A stretch of DNA of 25,789 bases from a virus: the IMG/VR virus record IMGVR_UViG_3300008448_000557, positions 1 to 25,789 of that record, one strand, 5' to 3'. Position 1 is the stretch's first letter, and each line of letters opens with the position of its first letter. The notes below the pieces were generated by a model. It had not been told where the DNA came from and searched no databases. It saw nothing but the letters and a program-made list of their open reading frames with translations. Positions 18,198 to 23,792 of this stretch are shown here, one piece after another. The position numbers and the translations under genes are program-made.

Positions 18198-18935
18198 CTA
18201 CAGGCCGCAACCAAAGAGGGAGGCGCACTGCGCGTCTTCCTCTGAGAAGTCTCCTCTATCCCTGCCGTTCTTTGCCCACTGAATAACCCCGTGGATACCT
18301 AGTGCGCTGAAGCGCTTGGGGCGGAACATAGGCTTACCTATCTCTACCTCTAAGTCGTTAACCCTTTCTATTTCCCCAGCCGTTAGTCTCAGGAAGTCCT
18401 GACGATTAGCGTTCACGCAAGGGTTGCACTCTAAAGATCTGTGGGGTAGCGGTTCAAACCCAGCACGATTGATTAGCTCATTCCTTTGAGCGTCTGTGTG
18501 TAGATAGAGCGGATGCCAGAGCGTTCTACCGCCGTGATACTCGGAGTCGTAGATGTACTCAGGCGTATCTTTTCTAGCCTCACTCTCCACCCTGCGCTTG
18601 CCCACCATGACAACGGCCTCGTAGTCTTTGTCTTCCTCGTCTATCCACTGAAGGAATGGAACACCCTTTAGGTGTGCGGTGCAGAACTGTTGGGCGTTTC
18701 CGGGAAAGCCCTTCTTCATCCTGACTAAATCTTCCATGCCTATGCTCTTAACAATATGGGTCTTGATCCCATGTTTCTCGGCATAGCCGTGTATCTTTTC
18801 CACCCGTTGCATCCAGCCCGGAGCAGACCATCCCGTGTCGCAGAACACTACATGGAGGTCGGGGATCTCTTTCTCTATACAGAACTGGATCATTGCCAAG
18901 CTGTCGTTCCCTGCGGAACTACTGATTACGTTCAT
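18198..18935 (-). CDS. PAPS-reductase-like ATP pyrophosphatase (PP-loop) protein
   Basis: 245 residues. The PP-loop is SAGNDS (residues 7-12), a variant of SGGxDS, followed by VVFCDTGW, the strand-2 signature of adenylyl-transferring PAPS reductase/DndC-type enzymes. C85 lies in FCTAHLK. C170 and C173 form a C-x2-C (ECNPC), and two more Cys (C237, C243) lie near the C-terminus. Four conserved-looking cysteines could bind an Fe-S cluster, as in some sulphur-transferring members. Substrate unknown: sulphate assimilation, tRNA thiolation or DNA modification are all possible, but no dnd partners are visible. It is the last gene of the leftward operon and overlaps the HNH gene by 17 bases. Confidence 0.85.
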   Translation of the reverse strand: MNVISSSAGNDSLAMIQFCIEKEIPDLHVVFCDTGWSAPGWMQRVEKIHGYAEKHGIKTHIVKSIGMEDLVRMKKGFPGNAQQFCTAHLKGVPFLQWIDEEDKDYEAVVMVGKRRVESEARKDTPEYIYDSEYHGGRTLWHPLYLHTDAQRNELINRAGFEPLPHRSLECNPCVNANRQDFLRLTAGEIERVNDLEVEIGKPMFRPKRFSALGIHGVIQWAKNGRDRGDFSEEDAQCASLFGCGL

Positions 18936-19188
18936 TGACTAGCCTCTCTATGGTTACGTTCAAAGCGTCTAGCTCATTCATCTTCTTAATCTTCCACATC
19001 CGCCTTTGGCCGTGCCACCCCATTGTCGATCCCTGATGGCAGTCTTTACACAAAGCCACTACGCAATACTGTAGTGCTTGCTCTATGTGGTGTGCATCTG
19101 ATGGAGCTGGCGCATCGCAAACAGAACAAGGTAGGCTCTTAACCTTACCTATATGTTCCCTTTGCTTGGCCGTTAGATTGTTGTTCAA
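18919..19188 (-). CDS. Small HNH-type nuclease (Ref/DUF968-like)
   Basis: 89 residues from a TTG start at 19188. That TTG overlaps the stop of the upstream 59-residue gene and has AGAAGG seven bases before it. A longer frame from ATG 19239 would lie almost wholly inside that upstream gene, so TTG is preferred. Zinc/HNH pattern: C21-x2-C24, DAHHI (31-35), then C42, C47-x2-C50-H51. The LTAKQREHIGKVKSLPC opening resembles Ref-type and NinX-region HNH proteins of phages, which act with recombination genes. Likely a nuclease for recombination intermediates in the Erf/SSB operon. Confidence 0.75.
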   Translation of the reverse strand: MNNNLTAKQREHIGKVKSLPCSVCDAPAPSDAHHIEQALQYCVVALCKDCHQGSTMGWHGQRRMWKIKKMNELDALNVTIERLVNERNQ

Positions 19189-19364
19189 GAGACAACCTTC
19201 TGATCTTCTAGTCCTGCCTCGTATCCTGCCTTGTACCAAAAGTCCTTGTCTTTCTCTAGGCGTTTTATCTCTTTGGCGGCAAACTCAAGCATGGCTTTAG
19301 CGGCTCTATCCTGAGTCTTGAACTGCTCTAGGTACGTTATTATTTTGTTGTCTATGTCGTTCAT
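19185..19364 (-). CDS. 59-residue hypothetical protein
   Basis: Short ORF MNDIDNKIITYLEQFKTQDR..., ending GLEDQKVVS. It is mostly helical and charged, with a motif FWYKAGYEAGLED near the C-terminus. AAAGGAAA lies 6 bases before its ATG. Its ATG overlaps the stop of the upstream gene (ATGA) and its stop overlaps the TTG of the HNH gene, so it fits the operon perfectly. No function recognised. It is easily missed because it is just under 60 residues. Confidence 0.75.
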   Translation of the reverse strand: MNDIDNKIITYLEQFKTQDRAAKAMLEFAAKEIKRLEKDKDFWYKAGYEAGLEDQKVVS

Positions 19365-19888
19365 GTTGTTTCCTTTAATTGTTGTAAGTGTCTGGCATCA
19401 AATACAAAGCTTTCTTTGGCATTGCCTTGGGTGTCGTTAACTCTGCGTTTATATCCAATCTTCTGAGTGTCAGATGCCAAGATTGCGTTCTTGATATCTT
19501 TTAAAAACCCCGCCACCACTAGCTCCATCGGCTCTACCCTGTAAAGGTTTCCCTTGATATCCATCTGGTTTTTGGGTTCTTCCCACCTAATATCAAAAAC
19601 AACAATGATGTTTGGATATAGCTCTGCGTAACGCTTTCCGTCTTTGACATTAAACGTAACAGCATATTGAGGATCTATCCCGTACATCTCATTAGCCATG
19701 AACAGAGGGGTTCTAACAGTCTTGAGGTCAGACGGGAAGTGAGCAACAAAATCGTTTGCATATTTGTTGTTCACCTTGTCTGGGTTTATCCACAAGGTTA
19801 TCCCTGCAAAGTTTCGTTGTAACAGAAAGTTTGTTTCTTTCTCTTCCCCAAACTCTTCGCACCACGCCAGCTTGTCTTCCGTGTTCAT
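19361..19888 (-). CDS. Conserved phage protein, possible restriction-endonuclease-like fold
   Basis: 175 residues. Conserved-looking core: LWINPDKVNNKYANDFVA, then DLKTVRTPLFMANEMYGIDP, AVTFNVKDGKRYAELYPN and IIVVFDIRW. I recall similar aquatic-phage hypothetical proteins with the same order of blocks. The combination of N-P-D-K, a later DLK and hydrophobic strands resembles a degenerate PD-(D/E)XK core, so a nuclease is possible but unproven. Starts and ends overlap neighbours by 4 bases (ATGA). Position between recombination genes is consistent with DNA processing. Confidence 0.6.
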   Translation of the reverse strand: MNTEDKLAWCEEFGEEKETNFLLQRNFAGITLWINPDKVNNKYANDFVAHFPSDLKTVRTPLFMANEMYGIDPQYAVTFNVKDGKRYAELYPNIIVVFDIRWEEPKNQMDIKGNLYRVEPMELVVAGFLKDIKNAILASDTQKIGYKRRVNDTQGNAKESFVFDARHLQQLKETT

Positions 19889-20079
19889 CTCTTGGATCTC
19901 TCGGCCATCATTGCCTCCGCCCTGTCAAATGCAAACTTACTAGCGGCCTCATGGTTAGTTTGTTGAATTGCCATAAGAGCAAATGCCGCATACCAGTCAA
20001 GCATGGTTATGTCTTGGATGGATATGGGTTCTTCTTTCTCTACTAGGGCTTCAATACCCTCAAGTTTTTTGCGTACCAT
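19885..20079 (-). CDS. Small protein of the 'DWYAAFAL/DYFAA' phage type
   Basis: 64 residues from ATG 20079 (AAAGGAAA six bases upstream). The longer frame from 20109 would overlap the upstream gene more. The segment ITMLDWYAAFALMAI, followed by a C-terminal helix ending RAEAMMAERSKR, is the same arrangement as in the gene at 25529-25735 (MTLRDYFAARVLPMAI ... YADSMMRAREA). I recognise this small family from many phages; its function is unknown. It overlaps the RHH gene by 20 bases. Confidence 0.65.
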   Translation of the reverse strand: MVRKKLEGIEALVEKEEPISIQDITMLDWYAAFALMAIQQTNHEAASKFAFDRAEAMMAERSKR

Positions 20080-20383
20080 TTGCTTTTCCTTTGACTGATT
20101 GGACAACAATCATCTCTCGCAGGAGTCCAGTTAATGATTCGGCAATAGATTCGCCGCCAATAGCAACGCTAGTAGCTTTGCTGTCATCTCTAATGACGTT
20201 GATCGCATCACGAATAGCCTTGTTATATCCTGCATTAAAGGCATCATCACCCTCAATGATCATGGTGATGGCATCTCGCACAATGCCAGAAGCTTTACGC
20301 TCACCAGCCGCCGCTTTAAGTTTGTTGTAGATATCTTCTCGTAAATGAACCGAGTAAGGTATCAACCTCTTTGTAGTTTCCAT
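20060..20383 (-). CDS. Ribbon-helix-helix domain protein, candidate regulator
   Basis: 107 residues. Residues about 6-43 fit a ribbon-helix-helix fold: strand RLIPYSVHL, helix REDIYNKLKAAAGE, turn, helix KASGIVRDAITMII. RHH dimers of the Arc/MetJ type bind short inverted or direct repeats, so this is the best candidate in the window for recognising operator-like palindromes such as TGTTGTCAACA at 23178 or TGGWAACGTTWCCA. That link is inference. The C-terminal part (INVIRDDSKATSVAI...) is helical and unassigned. It overlaps both neighbours by about 20 bases within the leftward operon. Confidence 0.7.
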   Translation of the reverse strand: METTKRLIPYSVHLREDIYNKLKAAAGERKASGIVRDAITMIIEGDDAFNAGYNKAIRDAINVIRDDSKATSVAIGGESIAESLTGLLREMIVVQSVKGKANGTQKT

Positions 20384-20784
20384 GCTTTAAATTCCTCGTT
20401 AATATTTAGTAAATGCTGTGCCGCCTCTGGATTGGTTTTAAGTTCTGCGCGGGATTCAATACCTAGCGTTTCTTTCATCCACATACCAGCCGCACTGTCT
20501 GTCTTCTCTTGGATAGATCCATGATGTGCCAAGAACTCATGGAAGTTTGGGTTCTTGCAAAGTAGTACGGCTAGTTGGGTAATGTCCCGTGTATGCTCAT
20601 GCTCACGATTCATTGGCCGTTCATCGCCGTTTAGTCGAACCATCACAACCTGATATCTAGAACCTACAAAGTCCCGAAGGATCTCGTTTGGTATATCGTC
20701 AGGATGGATAGACAGGGTAAGTACATACCCCGTCTTGTCCTGCTTGATGGCTACCTTAACCCCCTCAAACTGTGATGTTTTCAT
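20362..20784 (-). CDS. Conserved phage protein of unknown function next to SSB-like gene
   Basis: 140 residues. The N-terminal half is beta-rich with conserved-looking blocks KVAIKQDKTGYVLTLSIHP, DDIPNEILRDFVGSRYQVV and MVRLNGDERP. The rest is helical (HEHTRDITQLAVLLCKNPNF, GMWMKETLGIESRAEL). I recognise the blocks from other aquatic-phage proteins near replication genes but know no function. It starts one base after the SSB-like stop and has no clear Shine-Dalgarno sequence, so its translation is probably coupled to that gene. Confidence 0.6.
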   Translation of the reverse strand: MKTSQFEGVKVAIKQDKTGYVLTLSIHPDDIPNEILRDFVGSRYQVVMVRLNGDERPMNREHEHTRDITQLAVLLCKNPNFHEFLAHHGSIQEKTDSAAGMWMKETLGIESRAELKTNPEAAQHLLNINEEFKAWKLQRG

Positions 20785-20785
20785 A

Positions 20786-21088
20786 TCAGAAGGGAATATC
20801 TTTATCTTCGATCATGTCGTTGGCCGCAGGTTTAGCTGGCGGTGCGTACTGAGTCTGAGGTTTAAAGTCAGACTTGTAGTTGTTCCAACTAAGGCGCAAC
20901 CACTCTCCGAACTGACCCGTCATGTTCCACGCACTCAGCTTGATCAAGACCTCATCTCCGTCTTGTTCTTCCATTAGGGCTTTCAATGTGGATCTATCCA
21001 TCATTAATTGGCCTGTCATGTCAGGTTGCTTTGGGTTTTGTTTGTACCCGTTCTTGGAAAGTTTTCCACTGTTTGGATATTGGCTCAT
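20786..21088 (-). CDS. Probable single-stranded DNA-binding protein (short, SSB-like C-terminal tip)
   Basis: 100 residues. The last residues DMIEDKDIPF reproduce the acidic tip ending D-I-P-F of bacterial SSB, the docking peptide for recombination and repair partners. Before it lies a proline/alanine-rich linker (PPAKPAAND). The core (GKLSKNGYKQNPKQPDMTGQ, then VLIKLSAWNMTGQFGEWLRL) is compatible with a small OB fold, like DUF736-type or other short phage SSBs. It sits directly after the Erf gene (ATGA overlap), the usual partnership of annealase and SSB. The core is too divergent to be certain by eye. Confidence 0.65.
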   Translation of the reverse strand: MSQYPNSGKLSKNGYKQNPKQPDMTGQLMMDRSTLKALMEEQDGDEVLIKLSAWNMTGQFGEWLRLSWNNYKSDFKPQTQYAPPAKPAANDMIEDKDIPF

Positions 21089-21762
21089 GTTGTACCTTTC
21101 TTAAAAGCCTCTCTTGCGGATTTGAAACTAGCCATCAAACCGGCAAAGTCATCTGGCGCTTCTTTCTCCAACTTGTCGAAAATGTTTTTGTTAAACTTGA
21201 AGATATCTAAAACATCCCGCTCAGTCTGTGCCTGAGATAACGCTAGGCGGAATGCCTCGGTCACTAGGTCTAGCCAAGTGTTCATGTTTACATTAGGATC
21301 TGCCTCTACCTTTATATACCAAGGCCCCTCTTTACCTTCTATCCTTGCGGGCGGTTTCTTCGGTGCAATCTTGATTGGCTCTGGTTTGACTTCTTGCTGT
21401 TCTGAATCCACCTGATCAGTCTCCACGATCTCCATGGCCATCAACCAGAGGTACCTCCGAAGATAAGAATGTGTGCTACCCAATAGCTGGATTGGCTGAC
21501 CTTTGTTTGATTCAGCGTAGACAATAGGGGTAGAGAACTGTATAGAAGCTGAGTCCTCTGTGTCGTAGATCGTGAGCGTAGCTGTCTCACCAAATGTAAA
21601 TACTCCGCACAGTCCTACGTTGTTGAAGATCTTATTAATCGTGGGGATGAAGTCACCCAGTTCGTAATACTTCCAACCACCAAATGAATTGTGGCCTGAC
21701 TTCTTTACATTGGCTTGAGATAGTTCATATCTCGCTGTCTGTAACTTCTTGAATACTGTCAT
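21085..21762 (-). CDS. erf: Erf-family single-strand annealing protein
   Basis: 225 residues. The N-terminal domain has the ERF signature layout: LQTARYELSQANVKKSG, then GGWKYYELGDFIPTINKIF, GVFTFG, the AT-LTIYD strand, and QLLGSTHSYLRRYLWLMAME near residues 92-112. ERF proteins form rings on ssDNA and anneal complementary strands during phage recombination and genome circularisation. After a Pro/Lys linker (KPEPIKIAPKKPPARIEG) the C-terminal region (about 145-225) is helical. Neighbouring SSB-like, RecB-like nuclease and HNH genes form a coherent recombination module. ATGA overlaps on both sides. Confidence 0.88.
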   Translation of the reverse strand: MTVFKKLQTARYELSQANVKKSGHNSFGGWKYYELGDFIPTINKIFNNVGLCGVFTFGETATLTIYDTEDSASIQFSTPIVYAESNKGQPIQLLGSTHSYLRRYLWLMAMEIVETDQVDSEQQEVKPEPIKIAPKKPPARIEGKEGPWYIKVEADPNVNMNTWLDLVTEAFRLALSQAQTERDVLDIFKFNKNIFDKLEKEAPDDFAGLMASFKSAREAFKKGTT

Positions 21763-22034
21763 ACTTTCCTTCCGGGTTTTGCTTTAGGTGTGCCGTCTTT
21801 CTTTAAACCAAACGGCGCTTTCTTTGATGGCTTTTTGTTTGCTACTACTGCTTTTAATTCTTCTTCAAAGTCTTCTTCGTTGATGCTGGATAGATCCACC
21901 CACCCTGACATAGACTCTTCCTCGCAAGCCTCAAGCTTTGCCATGAAATATCTATGTTTTACTATTAAAGCCTCACGAATTAACTCTAGTTCTAGTTTTG
22001 ATACGTCAATATGGATTGGGATTGGTGCGTTCAT
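21759..22034 (-). CDS. 91-residue hypothetical protein with basic tail
   Basis: Function not recognised. The N-terminal half is helical and mixed-charge (VSKLELELIREALIVKHRYF, then an acidic stretch EEDFEEEL). The C-terminal 25 residues are strongly basic with Pro/Gly (KKPSKKAPFGLKKDG, then AKPGRKV), like a DNA- or RNA-contacting tail. It lies between the RecB-like nuclease and Erf, with ATGA overlaps on both sides, so it is probably an accessory to the recombination module. Confidence 0.65.
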   Translation of the reverse strand: MNAPIPIHIDVSKLELELIREALIVKHRYFMAKLEACEEESMSGWVDLSSINEEDFEEELKAVVANKKPSKKAPFGLKKDGTPKAKPGRKV

Positions 22035-22900
22035 GGTTTTTCCTTTAGGTAGGTTTGATATTGATTGCAGAATTGGCTGACCTGACAGTAGTTTGCACAG
22101 CGTGTCCTCTCGCCTTCTCTGACTTCTATAAAGTAACCCTTTGCTGGTAGGGCAACTTCCGCATCAGCCATTGTTTGATGAACTGATTTGGCTCTAACTC
22201 CGCCGTCTTTCTTAACGGCGTAGGTTGTGGTCTTCTCCCACATTTCCTCTGGCGTACAGTCTGGTAGGTTTCCATCTGTATCCATCTCAAAGTAAGCCTC
22301 GGAGTGAAGCCCTACTCTCTTCTTAATAAACTCATCTTGTTTCTCATAGTCCCATAGCGGGATATCTATTACCACCACGGGAGATTGAGGATAGGTTTCT
22401 TTGTTCTGTGCCTCACGCGCAGACCAGTCTCTTACTATGGCCACAATCTGAACGGCCTTGACTGGTTTCTTCTTGACTGTTTGAACTAGCCAAGCGTATA
22501 TGTTTAGCTGATCGTGCCAGTCTTGTTTCTCATTAGATACAGCCCAAGCACTTGTTACCTTGTAGTCTTTGATAACTATGCCGTCTTCTTCAACTTCTTG
22601 AAGATCAATAGCGCCTGAGAGAGTCCATCCGTCCACCGAGGTGAAGAGTCTTTCCTCAACAATATGGTTCTCACCCTTGCCATGCTCCAAGATGTTATGA
22701 ACGGCAGAGCCAAACAGTGACCACACCATCTCAGATGCATCCTGTTCTATGCTGTCCCAATGCTTTCTCTTTAGCTGAACTATCCGAGGACTATTCAGCA
22801 TCTCAGTAGCAGAGATGTTTGACTTACCCTTAGAGTAGGTGGGACGATTGATGACATTGACAAACGTCTGGGGGAGATTAAATTTATTGGTTAGTTTCAT
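22031..22900 (-). CDS. PD-(D/E)XK exonuclease, RecB/Cas4-like
   Basis: 289 residues. RecB-family nuclease motifs in order: GSAVHNILEHG with H68, SGAIDL with D99, IKDYKV with D112-x-K114, and QLNIYAW with Q131/Y135. Near the C-terminus C268-x3-C272-x5-C278, with C215 upstream, could ligate an Fe-S cluster as in AddB/Cas4-type nucleases. It probably resects DNA ends to give ssDNA for the Erf annealase encoded two genes downstream. The ATG overlaps the upstream stop by one base (TAATG). Alternative: a structure-specific phage nuclease with the same fold. Confidence 0.85.
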   Translation of the reverse strand: MKLTNKFNLPQTFVNVINRPTYSKGKSNISATEMLNSPRIVQLKRKHWDSIEQDASEMVWSLFGSAVHNILEHGKGENHIVEERLFTSVDGWTLSGAIDLQEVEEDGIVIKDYKVTSAWAVSNEKQDWHDQLNIYAWLVQTVKKKPVKAVQIVAIVRDWSAREAQNKETYPQSPVVVIDIPLWDYEKQDEFIKKRVGLHSEAYFEMDTDGNLPDCTPEEMWEKTTTYAVKKDGGVRAKSVHQTMADAEVALPAKGYFIEVREGERTRCANYCQVSQFCNQYQTYLKEKP

Positions 22901-23124
22901 TAAATTCTTCCAATGTTGCCTTGGTAATCTTTGTATGCCGCCTCACAACCTTCTAGAAATGTTTCTTGCGACATTTCTTCTATGACCGCACACATTGCAG
23001 ATCCAGTCATAAATGTTGCAAATACAACGGGTGTGCTGTTTCCATCGAGAATCATTTCTTGCATAAACTCTTTAGCCAAGTCATGCGCCCTTTCAGTTAC
23101 TTCAAAAGCTTTTTTTGAATCCAT
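22900..23124 (-). CDS. 74-residue hypothetical protein, first gene of the leftward operon
   Basis: Function not recognised. Helical, mildly acidic, with ERAHDLAKEFMQEMI, then VVFATFMTGSAMCAVIEEM (weakly hydrophobic, helical rather than clearly transmembrane) and FLEGCEAAYKDYQG. AGGAG lies 9 bases before the ATG, and the strong promoter at 23158-23186 is only about 30 bases upstream, so this should be among the first phage proteins made from the operon. Confidence 0.7.
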   Translation of the reverse strand: MDSKKAFEVTERAHDLAKEFMQEMILDGNSTPVVFATFMTGSAMCAVIEEMSQETFLEGCEAAYKDYQGNIGRI

Positions 23125-23157
23125 TTCATGATACTCCTGTCTGTTGATTGAGATGCT

Positions 23158-23186
23158 ATTGTAACTGGTTAATTGCCTGTTGTCAA
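23158..23186 (-). promoter_or_regulatory. Near-consensus sigma-70 promoter for the leftward operon
   Basis: On the minus strand, TTGACA (23186-23181) is separated by exactly 17 bases from TACAAT (23163-23158). This is a perfect -35 box, optimal spacing and a 5/6 -10 box. Expected start of RNA is near 23151, giving a leader of about 27 bases with AGGAG at 23138-23134 before the ATG at 23124. It should be read by host RNA polymerase. Confidence 0.9.
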
Positions 23187-23188
23187 CA
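23178..23188. promoter_or_regulatory. Candidate operator overlapping the -35 box
   Basis: TGTTGTCAACA is an 11-base inverted repeat (TGTTG-T-CAACA) covering the -35 box of the leftward promoter. A dimeric repressor bound here would block RNA polymerase. A second short palindrome, GTTATAAC, lies at 23194-23201. The binding protein is not identified; the RHH protein at 20060-20383 is one candidate. Confidence 0.5.
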
Positions 23189-23218
23189 AGTATGTTATAA
23201 CTGATACAAATATTTCGA

Positions 23219-23232
23219 TGGAAACGTTACCA
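23219..23232. repeat. Palindrome copy 5, abutting the VRR-NUC start codon
   Basis: TGGAAACGTTACCA, one base off perfect symmetry of the family TGGWAACGTTWCCA. Its last A is the A of the ATG at 23232. The GGAAA within it lies in Shine-Dalgarno position, so protein binding could affect both transcription and translation of the nuclease gene. Confidence 0.75.
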
Positions 23233-23519
23233 TGCGTAGAGCAAACAGAATAGATGCAAACCAAGAAGATATCGTCCATGCTCTCAGGGCGTGTGGTGCT
23301 TACGTCAGGGTAGTTAGTCAGGGTGAGGGCATTCCTGATCTACTAGTTGGCTATAGGGGTTTTACCTTACTGTTAGAAGTTAAGGATGGCAAAAAGTCTC
23401 CGTCAGCTAGAACGCTTACGCCAGCAGAGGAGAAGTTCTTTAAGGAGTGGACGGGCGGGTTGATTGCCGTAGTCAATTCTGTGGATGAAGCCCTTGATAT
23501 TTTGAAAAAATGTGTATGA
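23232..23519 (+). CDS. VRR-NUC domain nuclease
   Basis: 95 residues, normal for a stand-alone phage VRR-NUC protein. Core of the PD-(D/E)XK fold: Q11/E12 in the first helix, GIPDLLVGY with P35-D36, then TLLLEVKDGKKS with E49-x-K51, followed by LTPAEEKFFKEWTGG. Such nucleases cut branched or flapped DNA, and phage versions are small and often encoded near recombination genes. It is transcribed away from the recombination operon from the shared 107-base regulatory gap and is followed by a strong terminator. Only a weak rightward promoter (TTGTCA 23180, GATACA 23203) is visible. Confidence 0.92.
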   Translation: MRRANRIDANQEDIVHALRACGAYVRVVSQGEGIPDLLVGYRGFTLLLEVKDGKKSPSARTLTPAEEKFFKEWTGGLIAVVNSVDEALDILKKCV

Positions 23520-23569
23520 TTAACTGGCGGTTGCAGTTGCCGCTTTTCATGATGATTCCTTTATGGATT

Positions 23570-23598
23570 GTGGGGGTCTACGGATCCCCACCTTTTTT
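23570..23598 (+). terminator. Intrinsic terminator after the VRR-NUC gene
   Basis: GTGGGGGTC pairs with GATCCCCAC (nine pairs including one G-U) around the ultra-stable tetraloop C(UACG)G, then C and six T. This is a textbook rho-independent terminator, 51 bases after the nuclease stop. Confidence 0.93.
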
Positions 23599-23766
23599 CA
23601 ACACGCATGGAGATTGCGATGCTGTAGGCCACAGCGACCGCTTTAAGTAGAGAGAGTAGTCTCCAGCCGTGTTGGTAATGCGTAGTACGGGTTAGCGCCG
23701 TATGTACAAATGTGTTGTGCAAATACTAAAGACGAAAACACTGCTTTATGTGAGCGCATTACCAAC
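23599..23766 (+). other. Two mutually exclusive long stems (RNA switch-like element)
   Basis: Stem A: CAACACG (23599-23605) with CGTGTTG (23668-23674), extended by TGGAGA (23608-23613) with TCTCCA (23660-23665), enclosing a hairpin GCTGT-aggcc-ACAGC. Stem B: GTTGGTAATGCG (23671-23682) with CGCATTACCAAC (23755-23766), 12 perfect pairs, enclosing TACGG/CCGTA and GTGTT/AACAC stems. Both need GTTG at 23671-23674, so an RNA could form A or B but not both in full. No ligand or promoter for this part is evident. Confidence 0.6.
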
Positions 23767-23786
23767 TTCAAATATTTGTGTATAAT
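23759..23786 (+). promoter_or_regulatory. Promoter for the candidate small RNA
   Basis: A perfect TATAAT (23781-23786) preceded by TGTG, with TTACCA (23759-23764; 4/6 to TTGACA) 16 bases upstream. Expected start near 23793. The -35 lies in the 3' arm of the 12-bp inverted repeat. The same ten bases TGTGTATAAT occur in the promoter at 24764-24773. Confidence 0.65.
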
Positions 23787-23792
23787 CCACAG

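Noticed and set aside
23599-23674. tRNA-like segment: 76 bases closed by a 7-bp stem CAACACG/CGTGTTG
   Set aside because: The bases next to the stem pair with each other (TGGAGA/TCTCCA) rather than forming D and T arms, and no GGTTCRA T-loop sequence is present.
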